Positions 42,620-51,741 of a DNA stretch of 64,000 nt are shown here, piece after piece; position 1 is the stretch's first letter, and the number at the start of each line of letters is the position of its first letter. The DNA lies in assembly GCF_001905825.1 (NCBI RefSeq), contig NZ_LIVV01000002.1, forward strand, positions 748,441 to 812,440, read 5' to 3'. This DNA comes from Streptomyces sp. CB02009. Its GTDB lineage: Bacteria > Actinomycetota > Actinomycetes > Streptomycetales > Streptomycetaceae. The translations under genes were made by a program, and so were the position numbers. Under the pieces are notes generated by a model. It did not search any database. It was not told the origin of the DNA and saw only the letters and a list, made by a program, of their open reading frames with translations.

Positions 42620-44508
42620 TCCGGGACTCCTCGGGTCGGTGCGGTCTCGGCGGGGCCGGAGGCCGGGGCAGGGGTAGGGGAGGAGGCGGGGGAGGTCGGG
42701 GGCGTGGCGAGGGCCGCCGGGCGGTCGCGGGACGCCAGGTCGGCCTCGACGCGCTCCGCGCTCCGCAGGGCGAGCGCGGCCATGGTCAGCGTCGGGTTGG
42801 AGGTGGCCACCGAGGGCATGCTGCCGCAGCCGACCGCGTACAGGCCGGGGTGGTCCCAGCAGCGCTGCCAGGCGTCGACCACCGACGTGGCCGCCGCGTC
42901 GCCCATGACGTGGGTGCCGGCGGCGTGGCCCGCCCCGCGGTAGCCGTACGTACGGCCGTCCTGCTCGAAGCGGCCGGGCCAGGCCGCCGCGGGCGCGTAG
43001 TCGGTGTGGTCCTCGGCACCGAGGAGCCCGAAGATCTGGTCCGACACCGCCCGGGCCGCCGCCATCCCCGCCTTGACGTGCCCGTCGAGGTCGTAGGTGA
43101 CGAGGGGGCGGGGCAGGCCCAGCGGATCGCGCGCGGTCGGGTGGAGCGTGACCCGGTTCGCCGGGTCCGCGCTCTGCTCCATCTCGAACTGGAGGGTGAA
43201 CTGGCGGCGGATCCGGTCGCCGACCGCCTTCCGCAGGTCGGCCCCGAAGAGGCCGCGTCCGGCGAGGAAGTGCCGTACGTCGGTGTCGACGGGGCCCTTC
43301 GACCAGACCCAGCCCCAGGTCCCGAACTCGACGCGGAAGGGCGCCCGGAGCCGGCGCGCCGGGCCCGTCCGGAAGCCCTCGAAGCCGGAGACCGAGCCGG
43401 GCCCCCGGTAGGGTCCCGCGTCCTCGGGCAGCAGACCCCAGGTCAGCAGGACGGGATGGTCCATCAGGTTGCGGCCGACCTGGCCGCTGCGGCCGGCGAG
43501 CCCGGAGAGGAGCAGCAGCCGGGCGTTCTCCACCGCGTGCGCGGCGAGCACCACGACGTCGGCGTGCGCGACGGAGACCCTCCCGTCGGCCGCGTGGTAC
43601 TCCACGCCCGTGGCCCGCCCGTTCGCGTCGACGAGGACGCGGCTCACCACGGACCGGTCCCGCAGGGTGACACCGGCGCTCCAGCGGCCCTGGGTCTTGA
43701 GCGGGGTGTACTTCGCGTACGAGGGGCAGTGCGGGATGCAGCTCGCGTGGCCCACGCAGCGGCTGTCCGGGTCGGGCCGTCCGTGGCGGCCGCGCGGGAC
43801 GTACCCGCGACCGCCGCCGTACCGGGGGTCCGGGACGCCGTTGCGCGCGTGGGGGGTGCCGACCACCCGCAGTTCGACCTCGTGCCCGGCCACCGGGTCC
43901 TTCACGCGCCGCCCGTCGAGCCGGGCCGCGAGGACACCGTCCAGGCGCGCGGGCGGCAGCGGCCGCATGGGGAACACGTAGTCGTCGGGGAGCGGCAGCC
44001 CGGCGTGCTCGCGCTGCTCGTCGGCGTCGCCGGCCACCCCCAGCTCCTCCTCGGCCGCCCGGTAATGGGGCTCCAGGTCCGCGTAGCCGAGCGGCCACCG
44101 GCGCCCGTACCCGAAGGCCTCCGTGTCGAAGTCCTCCGGCAGCATGCGCGGCGCGAGCCCGGTCCAGACGTTTCCGGTGCCGCCGTTGGCACGGACGTAT
44201 CCGCTGGCGTAGGGCAGCGGCCCGTCCTGCCGAAGATGCCCGGCCGCCCGGTATCCAGGGACCCCGTCCGTGCCGACGATGTCGTTCACCTGGGGCGCGG
44301 GGGCCTCCGGACGGGGCCCGAGGGGCGCACCGGGCACCAGGCCCGAGGCGGCGAGATACCTGGTCAGCGGAGTCTCGGCAGCTCCGTCTCCGGGGTCCGC
44401 CGCGCCCGCCTCCAGGACCAGGACCCGGCGCCCGTGGTGGCCCAGCCGGTGCGCGACGAGCGAGCCCGCGACACCGGCGCCGACCACGATCACGTCGTAC
44501 CGGCTCAC
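42616..44508 (-). CDS. GMC-family FAD oxidoreductase
   Basis: 630 residues from the GTG at 44508. The N-terminal FAD-binding motif is VIVVGAGVAGSLVAHRLGHHGRRVLVLEAGA; a second signature is GGTGNVWTGLAPRMLPEDF, and near the C-terminus HVMGDAAATSVVD followed by YAVGCGSMPSVATSNPTLT has the expected active-site surroundings. The Cys cluster GHASCIPHCPSYAKYTP is like that of membrane-bound gluconate/sorbitol dehydrogenases. It oxidises an alcohol or polyol. The small protein encoded upstream resembles the matching small subunit. Confidence 0.9.
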   Translation of the reverse strand: MSRYDVIVVGAGVAGSLVAHRLGHHGRRVLVLEAGAADPGDGAAETPLTRYLAASGLVPGAPLGPRPEAPAPQVNDIVGTDGVPGYRAAGHLRQDGPLPYASGYVRANGGTGNVWTGLAPRMLPEDFDTEAFGYGRRWPLGYADLEPHYRAAEEELGVAGDADEQREHAGLPLPDDYVFPMRPLPPARLDGVLAARLDGRRVKDPVAGHEVELRVVGTPHARNGVPDPRYGGGRGYVPRGRHGRPDPDSRCVGHASCIPHCPSYAKYTPLKTQGRWSAGVTLRDRSVVSRVLVDANGRATGVEYHAADGRVSVAHADVVVLAAHAVENARLLLLSGLAGRSGQVGRNLMDHPVLLTWGLLPEDAGPYRGPGSVSGFEGFRTGPARRLRAPFRVEFGTWGWVWSKGPVDTDVRHFLAGRGLFGADLRKAVGDRIRRQFTLQFEMEQSADPANRVTLHPTARDPLGLPRPLVTYDLDGHVKAGMAAARAVSDQIFGLLGAEDHTDYAPAAAWPGRFEQDGRTYGYRGAGHAAGTHVMGDAAATSVVDAWQRCWDHPGLYAVGCGSMPSVATSNPTLTMAALALRSAERVEADLASRDRPAALATPPTSPASSPTPAPASGPAETAPTRGVPE

Positions 44509-44927
44509 GATCCGCTCCCCTCGGCCCCGGTAGCCGGGTAGCGGCCCGCGGGGCCGTCCGGAACCTCGGCCCAACTCCCGTATCCGCCGGGTGCGGTGCC
44601 GGGCGCCTTGAGGCCGGCCGCCTTCCAGACCAGTCCTTCGGTGTAGGCCCGCGGGGACACCAGGAACGGCGGCGGTCCCGGCCAACTGCCCGTGTACCAG
44701 AGGTAGGTGACGGCCTCTGCCGCCTTCCGCAGCTCGGGGTCACCGGCGTCGGCCGGTTCCTTCGGCAGCGCGCGCAGCAGTCGCGCGTACCGCTTCGGGC
44801 CGAGCTGCTCCGCGGCGACCGCACGGTACACCTCGGCCATCCCGGTGGCTTCCAGGTCCGCTCCGTCGAAGCCGGTCAGTCGTGCGGACACGGAGGTGAA
44901 GAGCCGCGCGTCGTCAGTAGGGTGCAC
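44505..44927 (-). CDS. Sorbitol dehydrogenase small-subunit-like protein
   Basis: 140 residues from the ATG at 44927; its stop overlaps the GTG of the GMC gene. It has ARLFTSVSARLTGFDGADLEATGMAEVYRAVA and AVTYLWYTGSWPGPP, characteristic of the FAD-SLDH/gluconate dehydrogenase subunit 3-like family that partners GMC flavoproteins. No signal peptide is seen, unlike classical periplasmic forms, so the complex may stay cytoplasmic. It is the first gene of a three-gene operon with the oxidoreductase and the ADC-like protein. Confidence 0.75.
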   Translation of the reverse strand: MHPTDDARLFTSVSARLTGFDGADLEATGMAEVYRAVAAEQLGPKRYARLLRALPKEPADAGDPELRKAAEAVTYLWYTGSWPGPPPFLVSPRAYTEGLVWKAAGLKAPGTAPGGYGSWAEVPDGPAGRYPATGAEGSGS

Positions 44928-45008
44928 GCGGGCATGGGTGCCCCACCGCCTGCCGGGCCATGCGCCGCTTCCGGGGAAGGGCTTGATCGCGACCCTGGGG
45001 CGTACGGA

Positions 45009-45593
45009 TCACCCCTGGTCCCGCTCCTCGTCGGCGCCTCCGGGCGCGTAGTCGTCCAGTTCGGCCCGCAGAGCGCCCGTTCCGGCCGCCGCCCCCTCTC
45101 CGAGGAGACCGAGGAAGCTGCTCAGGGGGTGGTGCAGCGGGCGGGCGTCGTAGTCGATGCCCTCGGGGTCCCGGTACTCGTCCAGCCGGTCGAACGGCAC
45201 GATGACATAGGGGCGTCGGGACCAGGGGTGGCTCTCGGCGGGGTCGGGGTCCAGGCGCCACCCGGTGCCCCGGCTGCGGTTGTGGACCTCGCCGACGTAC
45301 CAGCAGGCGACCTGGACCAGCGGGGTGTGCTCGCGGGCGAACAGGTCGTCGGCGGAGGTGACGTGCTCGCGGACGAGGGCCTCCACGCGGTCGAGGGAGC
45401 GTTCGTCGAAGTCCCACCCGCCGCCGTGGCGGCTCCAGTCGGCGAAGCCCTCCCGCTGCTCGTCCAGCCACGCGCTCAGGCGGGGGTTGTCGGCATGCGC
45501 CCTGTCGATGCGTTCGGCGACGGCGTGCTCGTCGTCGGCACCGTCGTCCCCGTCGGCCGCGGCGTCCTCGTACTCCCGGATTTCATCGCTCAC
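45009..45593 (-). CDS. Hypothetical protein, 194 aa
   Basis: Start GTG at 45593; I do not recognise the family. It is acidic at the start (EYEDAAADGDDGADDEHAV), then has AHADNPRLSAWLDEQREGFADWSRHGGG and a conserved-looking WYVGEVHNRSRGTGWRLDPDPAES with DRLDEYRDPEGIDYD, ending in a short acidic tail. No signal peptide or TM. It is divergent from the wall-anchored protein gene, 201 bp apart, with the promoters in between. Function unknown. Confidence 0.65.
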   Translation of the reverse strand: MSDEIREYEDAAADGDDGADDEHAVAERIDRAHADNPRLSAWLDEQREGFADWSRHGGGWDFDERSLDRVEALVREHVTSADDLFAREHTPLVQVACWYVGEVHNRSRGTGWRLDPDPAESHPWSRRPYVIVPFDRLDEYRDPEGIDYDARPLHHPLSSFLGLLGEGAAAGTGALRAELDDYAPGGADEERDQG

Positions 45594-45794
45594 AGCAGCT
45601 AAGCCTAGTCCTCCCTGTGACGGCGGGAATCCTGAATCTGCACGGAGTTGACACATGCCACGCCGCCGGAACCCCATTGCGGCGGCAAAGGAAACCCCTA
45701 GTATCGGACCGCTTGTGCGGCGCCCACATGAGCAGCGGGGGCCCTGGCGCCGCACAACCCTGAATCGACCCGTGGGGCTCCCGGGGGAAACACT

Positions 45795-48134
45795 GTGAAG
45801 CCAGCACGAATAACGCGCCGCTGGCGTGCGCTCAGGATCAGCCTGCCGGCACTCGCCTGTGCCATCGCCGTCACGATCACCGGCCAGCCCGTCGCCGGCG
45901 TCGCCGAGGCCGCGCCCGCGCCGCCGAAGCTGAAGCCCGGCAAGCGCTGCGACGAGATGTACGGGGTGAGGAACGTGCCCACGGGCGGCCTGCCCCAGGG
46001 CGACGCCTCCCGGGCGGTGGACCGGTGGGACACGTACGACTACACCAACCCGGGGCTCCAGTTCGACGGCCTGAACCCCACCCGGTCCGAGCTCGACGCG
46101 GCGGGCACCGACTACAAGAAGTACGACCACAGCGACCCGAGGCGCATCTACGCCCGGTTCAACGCGCAGCGGCGGTGGACGTCCTTCACCGACTACCTCT
46201 CGAAGGTCTACATCCCGAACCAGGGCTACGACGCCCGCGGCAAGGCCTTCATGGCCAAGGTCGTGCGGGAGATGGGCCTGACAGGCCCGGACTGGATCTG
46301 CGAGAAGGAGTTCTACTTCAAGGACCCCGACACCGGCAAGCAGCACCTGCGCCGCCTCGACGCGTACAACAAGCGCAGCCGGGAGATCGTGGAGGTCAAG
46401 TCCAACGGCAACCCCGACGGACGCGAGAAGCCCGCGGACCGCGCCTGGGCCAAGAACCAGGGCTGGCGCTCGTACAAGTACACCTACGTCTTCGCCGAGA
46501 ACCAGACCCGCGACGCCAAGAACTTCATGAAGGAGCTCAAGGACACCGCGGGCAAGGACGCGCTCGGCCGCGACCGGGTCCGCAGCTACGACTACCAGTC
46601 CCACCACAAGGGCGTGCCGCCCAAGGGCACCGAGAACGGCCCGTACCGCGCGAACGGCACGACGATGTCGCCGGGCAACGGCGCCTCCACCGGATCCCGC
46701 GGCTCCGGCAACCAGGTCGTCAACCAGTCCCCGCCGAACCCGCAGACCCTCAAGGAGCAGCTCGACCGGCTCGGCAGGACCGGCGAGCGGTCGCTGATGA
46801 ACCGCGGCCTCGGAGGCATCGACTTCACCACTCTCGACCTGCGCTACATCGGCAAGGGCAAGGGCGGCAAGGGCCTGGACTACGCGTTCTCCGCCAAGTC
46901 CGTCGAGGACGAGTACGCGGCCGGCTGGGGCGGCCAGGAGAAGGGCAACCTGATCTCCGACGCCTTCTTCACCTGGCTCGCCCTCGACCCGTCCACGTTC
47001 TGGGTGAACCTCAACCCCGACGAGCCGAACCGCGTCATCGACGCGGGCTTCGGCAGGACCGACGCGGGCCGGGTCCTCCTGGAGGCCGACCTGGAGCTGA
47101 AGCACGACATCTTCAAGGCCATGGACCCGGAGACGCAGGCGGGCCGCGACTTCATGAACGCCCTGCCCCAGCGCGACGGCTTCCCCTGCTGGGCCGGCTT
47201 CCGCTACTGGATCGAGCCGGAGACCGCGGTCGTGCGCGAGCAGGACGGCGGCATCCACATCCTCGACACCCCGCTGAAGCTGTCCACGGTGCCGCAGCAG
47301 ACCACCACGCAGCCGCCCGGCGGCAAGGGCTGCGACCTCACCGAGGCCGAGACGCAGCAGTCCGACCGGGTGCTCGACCGCTACATCACCCCGCTCGTCG
47401 CGGAGAAGGTCAACAACGGCGACTACTACGCCGACCTGCGCCGCGTCTACACGGCCCGGGTGGCCGCGGAGTGGGTGCGCCAGAACGCCGCCGACATGCC
47501 CGCCGAGTACCGCCGGATCATCAACAGCAACGACGTGAGCCGCTGGCCGCTGCGGGCCCCGCACCGGGACTGGACCGGCAAGCAGGTCTGGGAGCGCTAC
47601 TACAAGGCCTTCACCGAGGGCACGTTCAAGTACAAGTGGTCCAACGGCGAGGAGGTCTACGTCTACACCGTGGGCGGCGTCGACTTCTCCAAGCAGCCCA
47701 AGAGCAACATGAACCCGGTGCGGTTCCGCACCGAGCAGCGCTACAAGCCCCGCACGGTCGGCTACGCGGTCGACACGATCGCCGACGACCCGAACAAGCA
47801 GGGCTATCTGATGTTCGGCGGCAACAGCGCCGGGCAGTCCGAGACCGGTACGCCCAGCCCCACGCCCACTCCGACCGGTACGGCGAGCCCGACCGCGACC
47901 CCGTCCCCGACGGGTACCGGCACGCCGGCTCCCACCCCGTCGGATCCGGGACCGACCGCCGGTCAGTCGCCCGGGGCCACCCCTCAGCCCGGTCCGAAGG
48001 ACCCGGACGGCGGCCTCGCCGACACGGGCAGCAGCGCTCCCGTCGCCCTGATCGCCGGCATCGCGGCCGTCGCGATCGTCGCGGGCGGGGCGCTCCTGTG
48101 GTGGCGACGCCGCCGGACGCACGGCGGGAGCTGA
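45795..48134 (+). CDS. Wall-anchored protein with PD-(D/E)XK nuclease-like motif
   Basis: 779 residues. The signal peptide (RISLPALACAIAVTITGQPVAG) is followed by a mature protein in which Glu170/172, Asp189 (RRLDAY) and Glu200-Val-Lys202 (REIVEVKSN) reproduce the E...D...ExK layout of the restriction-endonuclease fold. Residues about 250-660 are Tyr/Trp-rich, of no family I recognise. A Thr/Pro/Ser stalk (about 680-735) leads to LADTG at 741-745, a hydrophobic segment and RRRR, the class E sortase signal. The nuclease reading rests on a motif only. It begins at 45795 and the gene stands alone with a terminator after it. Confidence 0.75.
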   Translation: MKPARITRRWRALRISLPALACAIAVTITGQPVAGVAEAAPAPPKLKPGKRCDEMYGVRNVPTGGLPQGDASRAVDRWDTYDYTNPGLQFDGLNPTRSELDAAGTDYKKYDHSDPRRIYARFNAQRRWTSFTDYLSKVYIPNQGYDARGKAFMAKVVREMGLTGPDWICEKEFYFKDPDTGKQHLRRLDAYNKRSREIVEVKSNGNPDGREKPADRAWAKNQGWRSYKYTYVFAENQTRDAKNFMKELKDTAGKDALGRDRVRSYDYQSHHKGVPPKGTENGPYRANGTTMSPGNGASTGSRGSGNQVVNQSPPNPQTLKEQLDRLGRTGERSLMNRGLGGIDFTTLDLRYIGKGKGGKGLDYAFSAKSVEDEYAAGWGGQEKGNLISDAFFTWLALDPSTFWVNLNPDEPNRVIDAGFGRTDAGRVLLEADLELKHDIFKAMDPETQAGRDFMNALPQRDGFPCWAGFRYWIEPETAVVREQDGGIHILDTPLKLSTVPQQTTTQPPGGKGCDLTEAETQQSDRVLDRYITPLVAEKVNNGDYYADLRRVYTARVAAEWVRQNAADMPAEYRRIINSNDVSRWPLRAPHRDWTGKQVWERYYKAFTEGTFKYKWSNGEEVYVYTVGGVDFSKQPKSNMNPVRFRTEQRYKPRTVGYAVDTIADDPNKQGYLMFGGNSAGQSETGTPSPTPTPTGTASPTATPSPTGTGTPAPTPSDPGPTAGQSPGATPQPGPKDPDGGLADTGSSAPVALIAGIAAVAIVAGGALLWWRRRRTHGGS

Positions 48135-48155
48135 CCGGTACCGCACCAGTACGGA

Positions 48156-48190
48156 GGACGGGCCTTTCCCTTGGAGGGAAGGGCCCGTCC
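48156..48190 (+). terminator. Terminator after the wall-anchored protein gene
   Basis: 15-bp stem with one G-U pair: 48156-48170 and 48176-48190, 5-nt loop. Confidence 0.85.
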
Positions 48191-48253
48191 GCGTGTGCCG
48201 ACGGGCCCGAACCCGTCCCGCGTCGGGAAAACTTGAGAATTGTTCACTTTCCA

Positions 48254-48259
48254 TTGACA
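48254..48259 (+). promoter_or_regulatory. Possible -35 box (TTGACA) for the beta-glucosidase operon
   Basis: A perfect TTGACA lies 79 bp before the start codon at 48338, in a locally AT-richer segment. No good -10 box is seen at 17 bp spacing. Confidence 0.3.
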
Positions 48260-48337
48260 GGGTGGACCCGGGGACCCGAAAGTGCCGTGAGCACGCCGCA
48301 CGCCGCACCCGCACGCCGTCGATCGAAGCGAGTCCTC

Positions 48338-49732
48338 ATGACAGCGCCCCTGCCCGAGTTCCCGGCCGGATTCCTCTGGGGAGTCTCGGCCTCCGCCTTC
48401 CAGATCGAGGGCTCGCTCACGGCCGACGGCCGCGGCCCCTCCACCTGGGACGCCTTCACCGGCGAAGAGGGACGCGTCAAGGACGGCTCACGCGCGGACG
48501 TCGCCACCGACCACTACCGGCGCTACCGCGAGGACGTCGCGCTGATGGCCGAACTCGGCGTCGGCGCATACCGGTTCTCGGTCTCCTGGTCGCGGGTCCT
48601 GCCCGAAGGGCACGGCCGCGTCAACGGCAAGGGGCTGGACTTCTACGACCGGCTCGTCGACGAGCTGTGCGCCTCGGGGATCGCCCCGGTGCCGACGCTC
48701 TTCCACTGGGACACCCCGCTCGCCCTGGAGGAGGACGGCGGCTGGCTCGTCCGCGACACCGCCGAGCGCTTCGCCGCGTACGCCTCGCTGGTCGCGGAGC
48801 GGCTCGCCGACCGCGTACCCCGGTGGATCACCATCAACGAACCCGCCGAGGTCACCCTCCTCGGCTACGGCCTCGGCGAGCACGCCCCCGGCAGACGCCT
48901 CGTCTTCGACGCCCTGCCCGCGGCCCACCACCAACTCCTCGCCCACGGCCTCGGCGTGCAGGCCCTGCGCGCGGCGGGCGCCCGCGAGATCGGCATCGCC
49001 GTCTCCCACAGCCCCGTCTGGACCGCCGGAGACAGCGACGACGACCGGGCGGCCGCCGAGCTGTACGACACCCTCACCAACCGCCTCTTCGCCGACCCGA
49101 TCCTGACCGGCACCTACCCGGCGGGCCTCGCCTCGCTCCTCCCCGGACCCGTCGCGGAGGACCTCGAGGTGATCTCCGAACCCCTCGACTGGTACGGGAT
49201 CAACTACTACAACCCGATGCTCGTCGGCGCTCCGCAGCCCGCCGCCGCGGCACCCGCCGGGACGGCCTCCGCCGGCTCCTCCTTCGGCGGCATCGAGATC
49301 CCGCCGGACCTCCCCTTCGCCATCCGCCAGATCGAAGGACGCGAACTCACCGACTTCGGCTGGCCCGTGGTCCCGGACGGACTGCGCGAACTCATCGGCA
49401 CCCTGCGCGAGCGCTACGGCGACCGGCTGCCGCCCCTCTGCGTCACCGAGAACGGCTGCTCGTACGACGACGGGCCGGACCCCGGGACGGGACGCGTCGA
49501 CGACGCCCGCCGGATCGCCTACCACGACGGCCATGTGCGCGCCCTGCACGCGGCGATGGCCGAGGGCGCCGACGTCCGCGGCTACTTCATCTGGTCGATC
49601 CTCGACAACTTCGAGTGGGCGGAGGGGTACCGGCAGCGCTTCGGGCTCGTCCACGTCGACTACGAGACGCTGGTACGAACGCCCAAGGAGTCGTTCACCT
49701 GGTACCGCGACCTGATCAAGAGCGGCAGATGA
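48338..49732 (+). CDS. GH1 beta-glucosidase
   Basis: 464 residues from the ATG at 48338. GH1 landmarks: FPAGFLWGVSASAFQIEG, YRFSVSWSRVLPEG, WITINEPAE with the acid/base glutamate, WYGINYYNP, CVTENGCSY with the nucleophile, and GYFIWSILDNFEWAEGY. No signal peptide, so it acts in the cytoplasm on imported beta-glucosides such as cellobiose. The stop overlaps the start of the MFS gene (ATGA), and the two form an uptake-plus-hydrolysis unit. No typical CebR palindrome was seen upstream. Confidence 0.95.
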   Translation: MTAPLPEFPAGFLWGVSASAFQIEGSLTADGRGPSTWDAFTGEEGRVKDGSRADVATDHYRRYREDVALMAELGVGAYRFSVSWSRVLPEGHGRVNGKGLDFYDRLVDELCASGIAPVPTLFHWDTPLALEEDGGWLVRDTAERFAAYASLVAERLADRVPRWITINEPAEVTLLGYGLGEHAPGRRLVFDALPAAHHQLLAHGLGVQALRAAGAREIGIAVSHSPVWTAGDSDDDRAAAELYDTLTNRLFADPILTGTYPAGLASLLPGPVAEDLEVISEPLDWYGINYYNPMLVGAPQPAAAAPAGTASAGSSFGGIEIPPDLPFAIRQIEGRELTDFGWPVVPDGLRELIGTLRERYGDRLPPLCVTENGCSYDDGPDPGTGRVDDARRIAYHDGHVRALHAAMAEGADVRGYFIWSILDNFEWAEGYRQRFGLVHVDYETLVRTPKESFTWYRDLIKSGR

Positions 49733-50994
49733 CCACCGAGGGGACGGCGGCGGAGGGAACCGCCGCCGGCCCGGCCCCCGAGCCCACCGGTCCGGCCGGC
49801 GGCCGGTGGGTGGGCGCGCTCTCCCTCGCCAACCTCGGGGTCTGGGTCGGCTGGTTCGGCCCGCTCCAACTGCTCCTGGCCCGCCAGGCCGAGCAGCTCA
49901 CCCCCGACCACAAGGCGTCCACCCTCGCCCTCGTGACGGGAGTCGGAGCGGCGGTGTCGATGATCGCCAACCCGGTCTTCGGCGCGCTCTCCGACCGGAC
50001 GACCGCGTCCGTGGGGCGGCGGATCCCCTGGGTGGCCGGCGGAGTGCTGGGCGGCGCGGCAGGACTGCTCGTCCTCGCCGCGGCGCAGAGCGTCGCGACC
50101 GTGATCGCCGGCTGGTGCCTGGTCCAGCTGGCCCTCAACGCGGCCTTCGCCGCGCTCACCGCGGCCGTCCCCGACCAGGTTCCGCCGCGGCGGCGCGGTC
50201 TGGTGGGCGGGTGGCTCGGCGTCTCCCAGGTCGTCGGCATCCTGGTGGGCACGGCGCTCGCCACCGTCGCGGGCGGAGTGGTCGGCGGCTATCTGGCCTG
50301 CGCGGTCTTCACGGTGCTCGCGGCCGTCCCGTACGTCGTGACGCGACGCGACACGCCGCTCTCCCCGGCCGCCCGGCCGGCCTTCCGGTGGCGGACGTTC
50401 CTCGGCGGCTTCTGGATCGACCCGCGCCGCCATCCCGACTTCGGGTGGGCCTGGCTCACCCGGTTCCTGATGAACCTGTCGTACTCGATCAGCACGATGT
50501 ACCTGCTCTACTACCTGACCGACGCCGTGCGCTACGACGGCGACGCGGACAACGGCGTCCTCATCCTCACGGCGCTCAACGCCCTCACCCTGCTCTCCAC
50601 GGTGGTGATCAGCGGCATCCGGTCGGACCGCAGCGGACGGCGGAAGTCCTATGTGATCCGGTCCGGCCTCGTGATCTCCGCGGCCACCCTGCTGCTCGCC
50701 GTCTGGCAGACCTGGACCGGCGCCGTCGTCGCCTCGCTGGTGCTCGGCCTCGGCTTCGGCGTGTACACGGCCGTGGACTTCGCCCTGCTCACCGACGTGC
50801 TGCCGACGGCGGAGGACCGGGGCAAGGACCTGGGCGTCATCAACATCGCCAACGCGCTGCCGCAGGTCCTCGCCCCCGTGGTCGCGGCCCCGGTCGTCAC
50901 CCACTTCGGCGGCTACACCGCCCTGTACGCCCTCGCGGGTGCCCTGGCCCTCGCGGGTTCGGTCCTGGTGCGGCGCATCCGCTCGGTCCCGTAG
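49729..50994 (+). CDS. MFS transporter, likely sugar uptake
   Basis: 421 residues with twelve hydrophobic segments. It has GALSDRTTASVGRRIPWVAGG between TM2 and TM3, TAVPDQVPPRRRGLVGGWLGVSQVVG in the middle, and a second-half motif SGIRSDRSGRRKSYVIRSG. This order is common in glycoside-cation symporter-like MFS proteins. Coupling with the GH1 enzyme suggests import of a beta-glucoside, but this is inferred from the pairing alone. Confidence 0.85.
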   Translation: MTTEGTAAEGTAAGPAPEPTGPAGGRWVGALSLANLGVWVGWFGPLQLLLARQAEQLTPDHKASTLALVTGVGAAVSMIANPVFGALSDRTTASVGRRIPWVAGGVLGGAAGLLVLAAAQSVATVIAGWCLVQLALNAAFAALTAAVPDQVPPRRRGLVGGWLGVSQVVGILVGTALATVAGGVVGGYLACAVFTVLAAVPYVVTRRDTPLSPAARPAFRWRTFLGGFWIDPRRHPDFGWAWLTRFLMNLSYSISTMYLLYYLTDAVRYDGDADNGVLILTALNALTLLSTVVISGIRSDRSGRRKSYVIRSGLVISAATLLLAVWQTWTGAVVASLVLGLGFGVYTAVDFALLTDVLPTAEDRGKDLGVINIANALPQVLAPVVAAPVVTHFGGYTALYALAGALALAGSVLVRRIRSVP

Positions 50995-51007
50995 GAGAAG
51001 GCGCGCC

Positions 51008-51042
51008 GGTGTGCCGCCCGCGCGTCCTCCCGGCGGCACACC
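51008..51042. terminator. Bidirectional terminator
   Basis: 11-bp perfect stem GGTGTGCCGCC (51008-51018) and complement (51032-51042), 13-nt loop, between the MFS gene and the converging acetyltransferase. Confidence 0.75.
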
Positions 51043-51052
51043 CTCTAGACGC

Positions 51053-51601
51053 TCAGACCTCGGGAAGGGACGGATCGGGCGACCAGGGAGCCGGGGCGGT
51101 GAGGGCCCAGCGCTCGTGGTCGCGCCAGCCGCCGTCGATGTAGAGGTAGGCGGGGGAGAGGCCCTCGTGGCGGAAGCCCAGCCGCCGGACCACGGCCAGG
51201 GAGGCCTTGTTCCCCGGCTGGATGTTGGCCTCCAGACGGTGCAGCCGCAGCTCCGTGAACGCGTACTCCAGGACGGCGGTCAGCCCCTCGGTCATGTAGC
51301 CGCGCCCCGCGGACGGGGCGAAGGACGCATAGCCGAGGGACGCGCCCTGGTAGCGGCCCCGGATGATCGAGTTGATGTTGACCATGCCGGCGGCCGCGCC
51401 GGTCTCCTTGACGCGGATCAGCAGGCCCAGGTTGGTGCCGTCCTCGAAGCGGCGCATCCAGGTCCGGAACTCCTCCGCGGTGCCGGGCAGTTGCATCCAG
51501 GGTCCGTGCAACTCGGCGCTGGCGCGCACGAGCGAGCAGAACTCGTCCTGGTCGGCGAGGGTGAGCGGGTGCAGTGCGATCCGTGACGGGGTGGTGAGCA
51601 T
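51053..51601 (-). CDS. GNAT acetyltransferase, RimJ/RimL-like
   Basis: 182 residues from the ATG at 51601. It has IALHPLTLADQDEFCSLVRAS at the start, GRGYMTEGLTAVLEYAFTELRLHRLEANIQPGNKASLAVVRRLGFRHEG (acetyl-CoA loop and the hallmark LHRLEA...NxxS motif). It transfers an acetyl group to an amine, often a protein N-terminus. It is alone, convergent with the MFS gene and divergent from the PAP2 gene. The target is unknown. Confidence 0.9.
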   Translation of the reverse strand: MLTTPSRIALHPLTLADQDEFCSLVRASAELHGPWMQLPGTAEEFRTWMRRFEDGTNLGLLIRVKETGAAAGMVNINSIIRGRYQGASLGYASFAPSAGRGYMTEGLTAVLEYAFTELRLHRLEANIQPGNKASLAVVRRLGFRHEGLSPAYLYIDGGWRDHERWALTAPAPWSPDPSLPEV

Positions 51602-51741
51602 GGGCCAACGTTATCCCCGCACGCCGGTGGTCAGCCGATCCTGTGCTCCGTCCGGAATCGGCCCAAAACCGTCCCCACCGGCGGTATAGGGTCGCTGCAG
51701 GCCGGCCCTGTGACGACGGTCGGACATGAGGGGGGCTCACC

